Of a DNA stretch of 64,000 nt, positions 52,496-64,000 are shown one piece after another. A program made the position numbers and the translations under genes. Positions within the stretch are counted from its first letter, which is position 1; each line of letters begins with the position of its first letter. Below the pieces are notes generated by a model. It searched no databases, was not told the DNA's origin, and saw nothing but the letters and a program-made list of their open reading frames with translations. The DNA comes from Nematostella vectensis (taxonomy: Eukaryota; Cnidaria; Anthozoa; Actiniaria; Edwardsiidae): contig NC_064037.1 in assembly GCF_932526225.1 (NCBI RefSeq), forward strand, positions 6,467,703 through 6,531,702, in the 5' to 3' direction.

Positions 52496-53226
52496 ATCAA
52501 CTTGTTGATTACCTGTGCACCAACTAATGAGGAGGTGTTATTCACCCCAGGGGAAAACCTATAAAACAATCAACTTGTTGATTACCTGTGCATGAACTAA
52601 TGGGAGGTGTTATTCACCCCAGGGGAAAACCTATAAAACAATCAACTTGTTGATTACCTGTGCACCAACTAATGAGGAGGTGTTATTCACCCCAGGGGAA
52701 AACCTATAAAACAATCAACTTGTTGATTACCTGTGCATGAACTAATGGGAGGTGTTATTCACCCCAGGGGAAAACCTATAAAACAATCAACTTGTTGATT
52801 ACCTGTGCATGAACTAATGGGAGGTGTTATTCACCCCAGGGGAAAACCTATAAAACAATCAACTTGTTGATTACCTGTGCACCAACTAATGAGGAGGTGT
52901 TATTCACCCCAGGGGAAAACCTATAAAACAATCAACTTGTTGATTACCTGTGCATGAACTAATGGGAGGTGTTATTCACCCCAGGGGAAAACCTATAAAA
53001 CAATCAACTTGTTGATTACCTGTGCACCAACTAATGAGGAGGTGTTATTCACCCCAGGGGAAAACCTATAAAACAATCAACTTGTTGATTGCCTGTGCAC
53101 CAACTAATGAGGAGGTGTTATTCACCCCAGGGGAAAACCTATAAAACAATCAACTTGTTGATTACCTGTGCACCAACTAATGAGGAGGTGTTATTCACCC
53201 CAGGGGAAAACCTATAAAACAATCAA
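52424..53226. repeat. 73-bp tandem array abutting the DIRS element
   Basis: Eleven units starting ATCAACTTGTTGATTACCTG. Type A units have CACCAACTAATGAGGAGG and type B units have CATGAACTAATGGGAGG (one base shorter). The order from 52424 is A A B A B B A B A A A, with otherwise almost no divergence. Each unit starts with the palindrome ATCAACTTGTTGAT. The array ends in a poly-A stretch. Confidence 0.95.
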
Positions 53227-54246
53227 CAAAAAAAAAAAACAATGGAAACCGTGTCAATCATGTAATAACCCTGGATAAGCATTTGACTTTGATTCTGAAA
53301 TTTATCTTACACAACGCATTTTAACGTGCTGCCTTCGACACTCAAATTAAAGACTATTGTTTTCCTGCGATTATTACTTGTACAACGACTCAGCAGAATG
53401 ACAGACAAAGTGTTCTGCTGATTTGGTCAGTATGGCTCGTACAGTGAAGTGTATACCTCGCACGTGATGACTAAGTATTCACACTGTCGTAAAACTGAGC
53501 CCCACATTATTTGATGCACTCGACTCAACATTATGCTGCTAAACTTGCTGGAGCTATTTTTATAACTTCACATATACACAGTGGCAACTATATTGCGTTC
53601 GGAAGGTCCAGGCTTACTCAAAAGGTAAAAAAAGGAATTTTTTAACTCCCTTTAAACTGGGAAATTCAGTTGCGAAATGTCGCCGAAATTTCTGTCAAGA
53701 AAGTTAAAAAAAACCTACTTGTTGGATGAAAGTATCCTGTTATTATCCGTTGCGCTATGAAAAACGATATTTTGGATGTGTAAAGAGTATTTTAAGCAAC
53801 AATATACAAATTACAATATGCCTTCCAAAACTTTTATATTTTGTAAAGGTTTTCTCTCCGCAAATTGGTTGCTAATAAAACTAAAATATTATTATTGTCA
53901 AAAGAAATTCAGTCATTCTTTGTTTCTCCTAAATGTCTTGAAAAAAGGAAATCATTTTGAACAAACAAAAAGGTTTGGAAATTTTCCAGTGTTTTGGGTT
54001 GTTTTTTTTTCTTTCTACAGGATTTTTTTCACTGTACGCTTTCATGCTTTTCGCTCTCCCCGCTTGTGAGAATGGCAATGTTTCAAAGGCTTTAATTTTT
54101 TTTGAAATTCCTTAATTTTTATTTCAACAGGCCAACTTATACCTTTCCTCACGCGTTGGAAGCGTACGCACAGCAAACAGAAACTCCACATTTCGTATCG
54201 AAAAAGTTGACTTTGCTAGGTGAGAGAAAAAATAGTTGCATCCTTT
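53227..54246. other. AT-rich spacer
   Basis: No convincing gene. The plus frame 53776-54069 is AT-rich, lacks a recognised domain and is not called. Confidence 0.4.
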
Positions 54247-54350
54247 TAGGCTCGGTTTCCAGCCGTGGTTACGTCGCGCTCTGCTCCTCCATTGGAATGG
54301 GAGACGATCGCGGGCGCACCGAAACCACCACGGCTTTGAAACCGAGCCTA
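54247..54350. mobile_element. ~104-bp MITE with GC-rich inverted ends
   Basis: TAGGCTCGGTTTCCAGCCGTGG at the left is mirrored by CCACGGCTTTGAAACCGAGCCTA at the right. Arms of ~23 bases flank a ~58-bp GC-rich centre. Confidence 0.85.
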
Positions 54351-54359
54351 CTGCCTCTT

Positions 54360-54600
54360 CTGCAATCTAGGAACACACATGGACTTAGGAAAATTTGCGC
54401 ACATGTGGAGCATCTTTCCAGACACGTACACAGGGGGGTGCAAAGGGTGGAAACACACCCCCTTGGCGGCCAAAAAGTGGGTCATTTCGTATTAAGGAAT
54501 CTTCAAATACTATGATTTTTCCATATGATACCTATGACTGTCCCCCCCCCCCCCCCCCCCCCTCGGCCAATCCTGGGAACGAGCCTGCTTTGTGATCTAT
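54360..54600. repeat. Dispersed repeat, copy 1 (second copy at 61950-62245)
   Basis: Shares with 61950-62245 the blocks GTACACAGGGGG..GTGC, GGGT(C/T)ATTTC, GAATCTTCAAATACTATG, CTTTTTCCATAT and a poly-C run, ending near AATCCTG..ACG.GCCTG. The 20-G run at 21.33 kb next to CCAGGATTGGC may be a third, short fragment in reverse. Confidence 0.7.
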
Positions 54601-55364
54601 GACCAACCTTTCAATGGAATGGGGCGCGGGAGGGGATGGGGACGATTAAAGTTTGAATATTTACCAGCATATTTTCTCCGCCGTAAAGAGAGTAAAAATG
54701 GGATTTGCATTATGTATATGCCTAAAGACAGCTAGTGTAAAAGAATGTTAATGAAGTGAGTTATATATACATATTTCTATATTTTCACAGATGATCATCT
54801 GTTGGAGGCCAGAATGTCCAAACTAACAGTGATTTTTTTCTCAGAGAACAGCTCTACCAAACAGCATATTTTGTCTGATTAGCCTATGAAAAATATTTAT
54901 CAAAATTAAAAGTATAAAAACATTAAAATAAAAGCGAATGCTTAGTTATGCAGACTTGTTAGAACTGCAACTAATCTCTGATTTTAACTTTGGCTCTACT
55001 TTAGGCGTGGCAGTATTCCTAATCAAAGGGAATGCTAAAAGGAGAAGAGGTAACAAGTGTTTTAATGAACTGTCATATAGTTGAAGCTGTATCAACTATA
55101 TAATAGTTTCCTTTTTTCACTGAAGTCTTGAAGTCAATACTCAACATACAATAGATTTTGATCTTTAAAAAGATGAAAATAGCAGCTCTATGCAAATGGT
55201 ATTGCAGGATTATTTTTGGGGATTGTGAGTTTAAACTGCATAGCTCAGCATGAAATATAAGCCAGAATTACCTGGTTTGTGTACAAAAGTGACAGACTCT
55301 TAGATTACAAAAAAGGAATCATTTTCCAACCACAAACTATTGGCTGGTAATCCTGCTTTCCTGT

Positions 55365-55728
55365 AGCCTGCTTGCAGGCGGTACTCGGTTATTATCGCGG
55401 AAAATCGGTTATCATCGAGGAAAACCCTCTCCGTTCGATGATCTGGCGCCATATTGTATTCTAAGCCGCACGGTTCCTGGGGGCGAGCGAACGGAGAGGG
55501 TTTTCCGCGATGATAACCGAGCTTAGAATACAATATGGCGCCCGATCATCGAACGAGAGAGGGTTTTCCGCGATGATAACCGAGCTTAGAATACAATATG
55601 GCGCCCGATCACCGAACGGAGAGGGTTTTCCGCGATGATAACCGAGCTTAGAATACAATATGGCGCCCGATCATCGAACGGAGAGGGTTTTCCGCGATGA
55701 TAACCGAGTACCGCCTGCAAGCAGGCTA
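55365..55728. mobile_element. Foldback transposon with 28-bp perfect inverted ends, internal repeats and 10-bp target duplication
   Basis: The left end AGCCTGCTTGCAGGCGGTAC, continuing through CGGTTAT (55365-55392), is perfectly inverted at 55700-55727. GCTTTCCTGT flanks both sides (55355-55364 and 55729-55738), a 10-bp target-site duplication. Inside are three direct ~61-bp units (GAGGGTTTTCCGCGATGATAACCGAG, then CTTAGAATACAATATGGCGCCCGATC) and an inverted partial copy. The 9-10-bp duplication suggests a Mutator-like family. No transposase. Confidence 0.85.
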
Positions 55729-55739
55729 GCTTTCCTGTA

Positions 55740-57249
55740 AATAGAAACAAAATAAGATCCAGACTGTAGAATACCATTGATTCTTATAAAGCAATTACAA
55801 ACTAAAATAAATTATTAGCTAGCAGAAGTGCCAGATTATTATACGAATCTGTTCCCTTGGGAGGGGGAAGCGTGGGAGGATGCAATCACCTGGAGGTATG
55901 CTCCCCCCTCTCCCCCTTTTATTGATAACTATACCATGCGATGGATGGACTTTATACTGACTATGTTTAATGCAGTACATTACTATTTGCAATTTCCACA
56001 TCGATCATTGTTGATGATAATATAATAATATTGATTTCATTTCCTTTATTGAGAAATGATGAGCAAACACTGACAATCCTCTTCATATAGTCTATTCCTT
56101 ATTCAGATAAAACGAAATCGGACGTTGGGAGATTCCATTTCCTTATTCGCGAAAACTAACTTGAATAAGGAACAGTTCCCTATTCGTGTCTCTGCACTTA
56201 TCTATTTCTTTTGTCAGAGCCTTATCTAGTAGCAAAGGTGTTAATTGACGACAAGCACTATCTGTCAAATTGTAGTTTTGTTAGCAAGGTCAAATTCCTT
56301 CTACACGCGTTCGTAGTCAAGTAAAGCGTGAATATTTCTCCTCTAAATAAGTTTGGAAGGGAAGCCCAAGATACAAATACATTTATTAGATGAGAGGTAG
56401 ATTCCCTCCCTTTTGCTAGATTCATTTGTGAAAGCGATTGCACGCATTGCGTAATTTGACCTTTTGTAGCAGATAGTCTCATGTTCACAGCTGCGCTTAG
56501 CAGCAGAGCACGTTAAAGCAACCAGAATTACCCGACGGAAATGCTGTTGGACTTGTTCTGAATGAACCGTAATGCCTAAATACTGTTTCAACTCGAATTA
56601 AAAGGTATCATGTGAGTACCCCACCCCGAATTTGAATAAGGAACCGAGCGAATAATGAAACAGACGAAAAAGGAACTGCGAATAAGGAACCAAACCAATA
56701 AGGAACTCTGGTTCTTTCAGGTTGCAAAAACCAGGTTGTTAAAAATTAAAATAAGTTCGATTGTGTAGTATAAATCCCCACACGTTATTATACAACAAGA
56801 TGATATTCTGATGAGTCGGAACGCGTTTTTCTCCGTAAATCAGAACCTCTTTCAGGTTGCAAATGCGAATCAATGTTGAGGATGAGTAATTTTCCAGGTT
56901 TCATAGCGTGCACCTCCCTCCTCGATATGATGATGCCAATAAAGAGGGACCTGGTGGCGAGTGACATCCCACAATACAATGCGCGAAGGCTGAACGGGCT
57001 CGAAGCTTGCGTATTGTGATTGCATTGATATTCTTATAAAAAGGTTCTTATATAAAAAGAAAGTACCAAGTTTGGAAATCCTCACACTTCCATTCAGCTA
57101 TTTGTGTATGCTATTACGATATTTTAGATTCAATTTGGTAAATTAAGTATATAACTTTGGTAGTCTGTAAAGTCTGTAAATATTAAATGCATAAGACATA
57201 AAATGCTGCGACTACTGGCAAGATCGGTTTGAATTTATATCTCAATACT
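55740..57249. other. Intergenic sequence downstream of the oxygenase gene
   Basis: Mostly unique sequence. At 56080-56170 and 56625-56710 the phrase CCTTATTC/GAATAAGGAAC recurs on opposite strands, suggesting a decayed inverted element of about 600 bp. No gene recognised. Confidence 0.4.
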
Positions 57250-60200
57250 TTACGACTTCTGAAACTTGTCATGTACGTAATCGCCAAATACGAATGGTGT
57301 GTGAGGCTTTGGTTTGTAGACCTCCTTACTGACGGCCTCGACACCATGTAGAGGCTCAATGACACAGGAAGCACTTGGCTGATGGTACGGTACAGACATT
57401 TTCGAAACAGCGGCCGTGTTCTTCACCCGATGCCAGGTTGCCTGGTAACGACCTCTGCTCCAGATCTCCACGACATCTCCTATCATGACTGTGAGAGTGC
57501 CTAGTATCAATAGAAAAGGGTAAGTAATCTGCTTGTGTGTCGTACACCTTAGGGCATCTAAATAGCATCTAGGGCTGTGCGCACATTCTCTTTTTGTCGT
57601 AAAAAAAGATGTTTCTTTAAAATATTATTCACGATTTTTCATGTGTCGTCTAGAAATGTTTCGATGATTTTTTTTATATTCAAGATATAAAGCAGAAAAA
57701 GCAGAGTCTTGAAGAAGGGTGAAAAGGTTTCAGGGATTCGCCCTTCCTTTAGGGCGGAAAACGGGATTTGGGTTAACGGGAAGGGAGTTTTAAGGCTGAT
57801 TTAGAAAGCACGATTTAGTCTTATGCGACATGTCGTACTCGAGCGTCGTAGTGGAGTTGTAGGCTATTTTACACTAGAGTTACTAGAGGTTTTGTGGGCT
57901 TGCCGCATACAAGTAAATCGCACTGTCTAAAGGTACGGTAATACGAGCAGCAAAATCGTACAACTTTTGTGTCGGCATTGCTGCAAAAAAGTTTGTAAGT
58001 GACGTTGCTCGTTTTACTACCGATGCGCCAACTTTTGTCACAGCAAATTTTTTGTTGCAATTTGAAAAAGTTTGCTGCAGGAAGTAGAAGATGGTTCTAC
58101 TCTTTGCAACAAAACTCAGAGATGTAGCCCGTATTACTACATCGACCCAACTTGTCTCGCAGCAAAAAGACGTCAAGCATACGCAAGCAGTTGCAATAAG
58201 GTTTGTGATTGGTTGAACGAAAGACACACATCAGTGTCACGGAGGGAAAAAACGATGGCGGATCGACAGCAAGAACAAGTCTATCTTTTGCAGTTCGTGT
58301 TCGTGCGCCTATAGTAAAACGCGCAACATCGCCTTCGAACTTTTTTTGCAAATGCTGCCACAAAAGTTGTACGATTTTGCTGCTCGTATAACCGTACCTT
58401 AATAGGCCATTCCAGCTATAAGTTTGCGCGTGCATAACCATAGAAACCTACCTCAACACCAGAACACGAAGCGCGCGCTGCATGCCGGTAGTTGAGGTAG
58501 GTTCCCATGGTAAGTGCGCGCGCATGCTTTAAGTTGGAATGGCCTATTCAGCCGTTCTGTAGCTTCTGGCTACAGGATTTGGAATGAACAGCGGCGGAGA
58601 CATAAGCGACTACGACGGGCCGGGAGGGTGGGGTGGGTGGGGGGGGGGGAGTGCAATGAGGCACTTTGGTAAATAATGTGCAGTTGCATGTCTGGCCGGT
58701 GCCAAGAAAAAGTGTCCAAGATATTAATAGGGAACATTTCATTGGGAGTGAGTGAGTTATTTCAGGAACGCATACCTGGCTTTGGAGGGACATCACACCA
58801 CAGGCCATCCTTGTCCTTGGCTTGTAGACCCCCGACATTATCTTGCAGGAGGAGGGTCATAAACCCATAGTCTGTGTGAGGCCCTATGCCCCAGTCCTTG
58901 GCGGCCTCCTCATCTTGACCCGGGTAGTGCCAGAATGCAAACAAAGGGAATAGCGTGGAGAACATCTCATCAAAAAAGTCTTGGAAAACCCAGAGTGCCA
59001 GTCCACTCACAAGGTGTTTGCTACAATTAGAAAGTTGGTTTACCAATGTGATGTTTTTTGTTGTGTTGTGCTGTACTTTGCTGTGTTGTGTTGCACTTTG
59101 CTTTGTTGTGTTGTGTGTTGTGTCATGTTGTGTTGCCTGTGTTAATGGTTATTTTGTATTTACGACGATTCTTTTTTGTTGCATTGCTCGCGTTATCTTG
59201 ATGGGGGTAATTGATTCGTGGTTGTGCATTGTCCATATTACCTTCACAAGACTGTTCATTCCCCGTGAACTCATAAAGGCCGATTTAGACAGCACAATTT
59301 AGTCTACGACATATTGTCTTATCCCTGAACTTTCGTAGTAGAGCATCGTAGCGAGTTTGTAGGCCGATTTACACTCTACGACTCAAGTTGTAGAATGTCG
59401 CATACAACGAAATCGTGTTGTCTGAATCTTTAAGACGATCTTGCTTGTGTATTAGATTATCATGTGCTTAGTTCTCGTGGGGGAAGAGGTGCTGGTAGTG
59501 TATTACCTACCCAAGATTGTCCATTTTGCTCATGTATTCGGTGACGATCTCTTTCGCTTCCGGAAGAATGTCTCGTGGGGGGTACTGGTTTTTTCCTTGC
59601 ATGACCCCTCCTGTCTCATCGTCAAACTCGTGACCGAAGTAGATCCCCTCCTTTACATCCGCTAGATTGTCGGTGACGTCACTTCCTGGAAAAGGCAACG
59701 ACTCTTTGTACAATATGCAAAATGATATGGAAGAACATGTTCAATAGCTGTGATATAGATAATGCGTATATCATTTAAATGCAGAATAAGTAGAAAAGTA
59801 ATAAAGAACATCGAAAATCGAAAATTACATCAAGTCTCTGTCAGTCGCCATTTTGTTGTACTAGCAATTACTGTGATAAAGCACTCGTTTCAATCGGCTG
59901 ATAATCATATGACAAATATAAACATATTTGGGTAACTATGCTCTTTAAATATGCTTTTACCTGGCTTAACGTATCCCCTGTAAGCCTTACTCTTCATAAT
60001 ACCCAGACTTTCCTTGACGTCCGAAGGCAGCGCAAAGAATTTGGATTGTACGTCAGACAGCTTCTCTATCAACTCATCTCCGATAGTATGACCAGTAATG
60101 TAGAATAAACCAAGCTGTTCACAAGCTTTGCCCAGCTCATCAACAAGCATCGGGATCTCGTCTTCTTTCCCTAAAACAAGAGGATTGCACTCATTGTACA

Positions 60201-60788
60201 CTATTTTGTATAATTCAAAAGTCGCCCTGCGTTGCCACAATGTCGCGACTTACCCCTCGGCCTATACCATAGCCATAAGTGTCTCGACCCCAGGATTTTT
60301 CTTACATTTATATTTTTATTTTAAATCAATTGTTCTGGTTTCCCCGTCGTCGTTATAATCGACGCGGTCGATTTTTTTCCCCTTTACCCATATAAAAACA
60401 ATGTTTTTACGTTCGAGCGCATGGCTTTGTTTCTCTTTTATAGATCATACAAAATCTCTTGGTGTATAACCGAAAGACATCATTTTTTCAACAAGTAATT
60501 GTCCTAATGCTGAACGACAAATCGGAAATGATCACACCTTTTCTGCCAAAAAAACTTTTTTAAATGGCGCAGAAATAACAAGCCGAAGGGAACTTTGAAT
60601 GGGACACGAAATTTGGCGCATTCAAATTTGGGGACATGTTCAAATGCTTGGTCTAAGCGAAGAAATATCAGTGCTGGCATGCATTCCAATGGGCCAATCA
60701 CTATCACAGTCACAGCAGTCATTATCAGCCTGTTTCATACAAACTTACCTTCTACGAGAGCAGAAATATCAATGACTGGTATTTTCAT
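57250..60788 (-). CDS. 2-oxoglutarate/Fe(II)-dependent oxygenase (isopenicillin-N-synthase-like)
   Basis: Five exons join in phase: 60788-60749, 60170-59961, 59685-59511, 59020-58776 and 57500-57250, giving a complete 306-residue protein. It starts MKIPVIDISAL, the usual opening of this family. The N-terminal DIOX_N part includes ACEQLGLFYITGH. The iron site is H190-x-D192 (PHTDYG) and H247 (ATWHRV). The usual RxS motif that holds 2-oxoglutarate reads KMS (K257). The family hydroxylates or desaturates small molecules; the substrate cannot be inferred. Introns hold several MITEs. There is no signal peptide, so it is probably cytosolic. Confidence 0.92.
57790..57930. mobile_element. MITE family copy (second copy at 59275-59433)
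   Basis: Begins AAGGCTGATTTAGAAAGCAC and ends GTAAATCGCACTGTCTAA, imperfect inverted ends. Shared internal blocks with 59275-59433 are TTTAGTCT..CGACAT, GTCGTAG..GAGTTTGTAGGC and CGCATACAA. It lies in the oxygenase intron between exons 59020-58776 and 57500-57250. Confidence 0.7.
57931..58399. mobile_element. ~470-bp element with ~42-bp inverted ends and TAA target duplication
   Basis: The left end AGGTACGGTAATACGAGCAG, continuing to CGTACAACTTTTGTG, is mirrored at the right end (CACAAAAGTTGTACGATTTTG...ACCGTACCT). TAA flanks both sides (57928-57930 and 58400-58402), as for PIF/Harbinger. The interior has further inverted blocks and no transposase. Confidence 0.85.
58403..58546. mobile_element. 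~145-bp hairpin MITE, TA flanked, abutting the previous element
   Basis: AATAGGCCATTCCA at 58401 is inverted as TGGAATGGCCTATT ending at 58548. The arms extend inward through GCGCG.GCAT and CCTACCTCAAC/GTTGAGGTAGG. A TA may be the target duplication. Confidence 0.8.
59045..59135. repeat. TTGTG microsatellite
   Basis: Imperfect (TTGTG)n with CTTTGCTGTG interruptions, in an oxygenase intron. Confidence 0.85.
59275..59433. mobile_element. MITE family copy 2
   Basis: Begins AAGGCCGATTTAGACAGCAC and ends GAAATCGTGTTGTCTGAATCTT, imperfect terminal inverted repeats of ~22 bases. Same family as 57790-57930. Confidence 0.75.
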
Positions 60789-62650
60789 TTTGGCAAACTT
60801 ACTGTTAACCGACTATACTCCAACTTGGTATGACTGAAATTGTGGCAGAACGAGCGGATACCGCCTAGCTGTACTGTCTATGACGTCCAATAAATAAAAA
60901 AATAACCAATTTTCACAGTTATCAAGTAGGGTTCTCGGCAAATCAAGCTCCCTAGTTAACAAAACATTTCCTTTTTTATTTTCTCCTTTTACTGTACATT
61001 TACTCAGTAACTTGATCCTTCGATAACTCGAACTTTCGGTAACTTGATAAGGTCTGATTCCCCTTCAAGTACTAATCGATACTTGGAACCATGGGGGAAT
61101 TAGCGCCCAGTATTACTTCAAGTTTCCATATGACAGAATTCCTTTCTACATTTTGAACTTTATTGTAGCCCATAGATGATGATTACGATTATGATAATGA
61201 TGATAAAGAAGATGCAGTGGTATTTATGATGATGATATGATGATAATGATGGTGATAAATGATGATGATGGTGATGCACTCTTGTCGTGACAAGCAAAGG
61301 CAATTATAAGGAGGTAATAAAAACGCCAATAAGGGGTTATTCCTTGTCATGCTATTGGCATTTATATATATGGATGACCCATTTGTTGTAAAACTGTTCT
61401 CTGAATCCTTACAGTAAAACAGATCCTTTTGATTTCTTGCGTGACAAACTAGAACTCAACCATCGGCTCGCTAGGAAACCAAGGCTGACCACGGGATGCC
61501 CCCTATAAAAAATGTCTTTGTGACCATTTTATGGGTGTTTAAACACATACATGAATGGCCCCTTTTCCATTGATCTGGCAAACCATTTATTTCACTACCT
61601 ATGAATAATTCTATATATAAAAGGAAAAAGTGGGATTTCATATAAACTCGAGGTTAAAACAAGAACCGTTAATATTAAAGACGGACCATCATATTAACCT
61701 TGAATAGAAATGAGAAAAAGTAACGCCACTCCACCGCTCCTCATGAGCAATCAGTAAACTCAGGTTTTAGAGCTAAGCTGACTAAGAGTCTTATAGCTTT
61801 CCGGGCACTTGCTTGTGCTTAATCGGGATCTCCAGAGGAAAGTTTGCGCCGCTTGGTCGATGTAACCATGGAGAACTCATTGTTTCTAAACGGAGAGAAT
61901 ATTCGCAATTAGAGCATTACTTTGGTCTGGCTAGTTCAAGTAACGAAGAAAGCTTCAGGCGAGTACACAGGGGGTGCGCAGGGTGCGCAAAAAGCGGGTT
62001 ATTTCTTACAGGGGCGTGGCCAGGGGGGTGACCGCGTGGGGCCCGGGCCCACCCTTCTAGCAGCCAAAAAACAGTAAATGTATGAGACATTATCTAAAAT
62101 ACAGGAGGAAATGCCTTTTGGGACCCCCCCCCCCCCCCCCTGTTAAAATCCTGGCTACGCCGCTGTCTTATTGAGAAATCTTCAAATACTATGCTTTTTC
62201 CATATTATTCCCTATGAACAATCCTGCGAACGCGCCTGAGCTTCGTGCTTACCTGAGTCACTTTCATTGTAAAGATTCTGTATTGATCTAATGAGCTGTT
62301 GGAGTATATTCAATCAATTCTTCTGGGGTTTTTTTTCAGGTCAGTAATAACTTGAACCTTGGGTTAAAAAAGTCAACTATTATTGATTTTTTTTCTATTT
62401 TTCTAGGAAGTATACAAGTTATTCGGGGTGCGCCCTCAGACTGTTATACGGCGAATTGTCTTTTTTTCAACCATTACTTATTATCACACCCAATAATTGA
62501 TCCGTCTATGTGCGTCCGAAGATAGAGGAAGAAGGTGCGTTTTTCTTTACGCGTTTTAAGATGAAAAGGGAATAAAGGTACCACTGGATATCGGACGGGG
62601 TGTCCTGATTCTTTTCCTCGATATTTTTTTAAAGGCCAGTCGGCTATTAA
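60789..62650. other. 5' flank of the oxygenase gene and intergenic sequence
   Basis: Contains a GATGATGAT microsatellite (61175-61275), the second copy of the dispersed repeat (61950-62245, with a ~16-C run at 62126-62141) and otherwise unique AT-rich DNA. The 72-codon plus frame at 61813-62031 runs through the dispersed repeat and is not called. Confidence 0.5.
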
Positions 62651-62671
62651 AATAGCCTCTAGCAGGCTAGG

Positions 62672-64000
62672 CTTGTGTGCGTAGCAATAAGAGCCGCTAG
62701 CAGACTAACATTTGACTTGTGTGCGTAGCAATAAGAGCCGCTAGCAGACTAACATTGGACTTGTGTGCGTAGCAATAAGAGCTGCTAGCAGACTAACATT
62801 TGACTTGTGTGCGTAGCAATAAGAGCCGCTAGCAGACTAATAATTGGCTTGTGTGCGTAGCAATAAGAGCCGCTAGCAGACTAACATTTGACTTGTGTGC
62901 GTAGCAATAAGAGCCGCTAGCAGACTAATAATTGGCTTGTGTGCGTAGCAATAAGAGCCGCTAGCAGACTAACATTTGACTTGTGTGCGTAGCAATAAGA
63001 GCCGCTAGCAGACTAATAATTGGCTTGTGTGCGTAGCAATAAGAGCTGCTAGCAGACTAACATTTGACTTGTGTGCGTAGCAATAAGAGCCGCTAGCAGA
63101 CTAACATTTGACTTGTGTGCGTAGCAATAGAGCTGCTAGCAGACTAAAAGTTGACTTGTGTGCGTAGCAATAAGAGCCGCTAGCAGACTAACATTTGACT
63201 TGTGTGCGTAGCAATAAGAGCCGCTAGCAGACTACAAGTTGGCTTGTGTGCGTAGCAATAAGAGCCGCTAGAAGACTAACATTTGACTTGTGTGCGTAGC
63301 AATAAGAGCTGCTATCAGACTAACATTTGACTTGTGTGCGTAGCAATAAGAGCCGCTAGAAGACTAACATTTGACTTGTGTGCGTAGCAATAAGAGCTGC
63401 TATCAGACTAACATTTGACTTGTGTGCGTAGCAATAAGAGCCGCTAGCAGACTACAAGTTGACTTGTGTGCGTAGAAATAAGAGCCGCTAGCAGACTACA
63501 AGTTGGCTTGTGTGCGTATATTTGACTTGTGTGCGTAGCAATAAGAGCTGCTATCAGACTAACATTTGACTTGTGTGCGTAGCAATAAGAGCCGCTATCA
63601 GACTAATATTTGACTTGTGTGCGTAGCAATAAAAGCTGCTATCAGACTAACATTTGACTTGTGTGCGTAGCAATAAGAGCCGCTAGCAGACTAAAAGTTG
63701 ACTTGTGTGCGTAGAAATAAGAGCCGCCAGCAGACTAACATTTGACTTGTGTACGTAGCAATAAGAGCCGCTAGCAGACTAACATTTGACTTGTGTGCGT
63801 AGCAATAACAGCCGCTAGCATACTAACATTTGACTTGTGTGCGTAGCAATAAGAGCCGCTAGCAGACTAACATTTGACTTGTGTGCGTAGCAATAAGAGC
63901 AGCTAACAGACTAATATTTGACTTGTGTGCGTAGCAATAAGAGCTGCTAGCAGACTAACAATTGGTTTGTGTGCGTAGCAATAAGAGCTGCTAGCAGAAT
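62672..64000. repeat. 44-bp satellite, right edge
   Basis: About thirty copies of CTTGTGTGCGTAGCAATAAGAGCCGCTAGCAGACTAACATTTGA with CCG/CTG and ACATTTGA/ATAATTGG/ACAAGTTG variants. One truncated junction is visible at 63517-63522 (GCGTATATTTGAC). It continues beyond the window. Confidence 0.97.

Noticed and set aside
52424-53226. Regular repeats considered as a CRISPR array
   Set aside because: Units are directly abutting without unique spacers, the DNA is eukaryotic and there are no cas genes.

Overview
This window is eukaryotic nuclear DNA from an animal, most likely a cnidarian such as a sea anemone or other anthozoan. Genes are split into many short exons with GT-AG introns. The encoded families are metazoan (a CHD1L/ALC1 remodeller, a polycystin-like WSC-PKD protein, an M14 carboxypeptidase). 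The spacers hold DIRS-like and Penelope-like retroelement remains, many small inverted-repeat transposons and a large amount of satellite DNA. The species assignment is inference.

Layout. Positions 1-1015 are a 17-bp satellite. Positions 1422-2723 (minus) are two exons of a WSC-PKD protein. From about 5.5 to 34.6 kb (minus) lies a CHD1L/ALC1 gene that I could follow exon by exon: SNF2 ATPase, linker, macro domain and a BRCT-like tail. Two things stand out inside it. An 11.1-kb intron (14395-25536) contains a separate plus-strand single-exon gene (21469-23565) encoding a hydrophobic-hairpin protein with eight 40-residue amphipathic repeats. The intron before the central macro-domain exon is filled with about ten tandem copies of that exon's own 3' splice site plus its first ~30 bases (9598-10345).

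Positions 35315-39739 (plus) encode a four-exon membrane-anchored carboxypeptidase, divergent from CHD1L over a shared ~760-bp upstream region. A 30-bp satellite follows (41.1-43.2 kb). Positions 43573-49239 (minus) hold a folate-biosynthesis locus, unusual in an animal. FolB (dihydroneopterin aldolase) exons and the C-terminal FolK (HPPK) exon are separated by two large satellites, and I cannot find the exons between them. Positions 50.4-52.5 kb are a decayed DIRS-type retroelement, carrying a small inverted-repeat insertion and followed by a 73-bp array. Positions 57250-60788 (minus) are a complete five-exon 2-oxoglutarate/Fe(II) oxygenase with several small transposons in its introns. A 44-bp satellite runs off the right edge.

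The genes do not form an operon or an obvious shared pathway. The strongest candidates for something undescribed are the amplified splice-acceptor array in CHD1L, the nested hairpin/amphipathic-repeat gene, and the satellite-split FolB-FolK locus. Exon boundaries were read by eye from splice consensus, phase continuity and family resemblance; no alignment or expression data were available.
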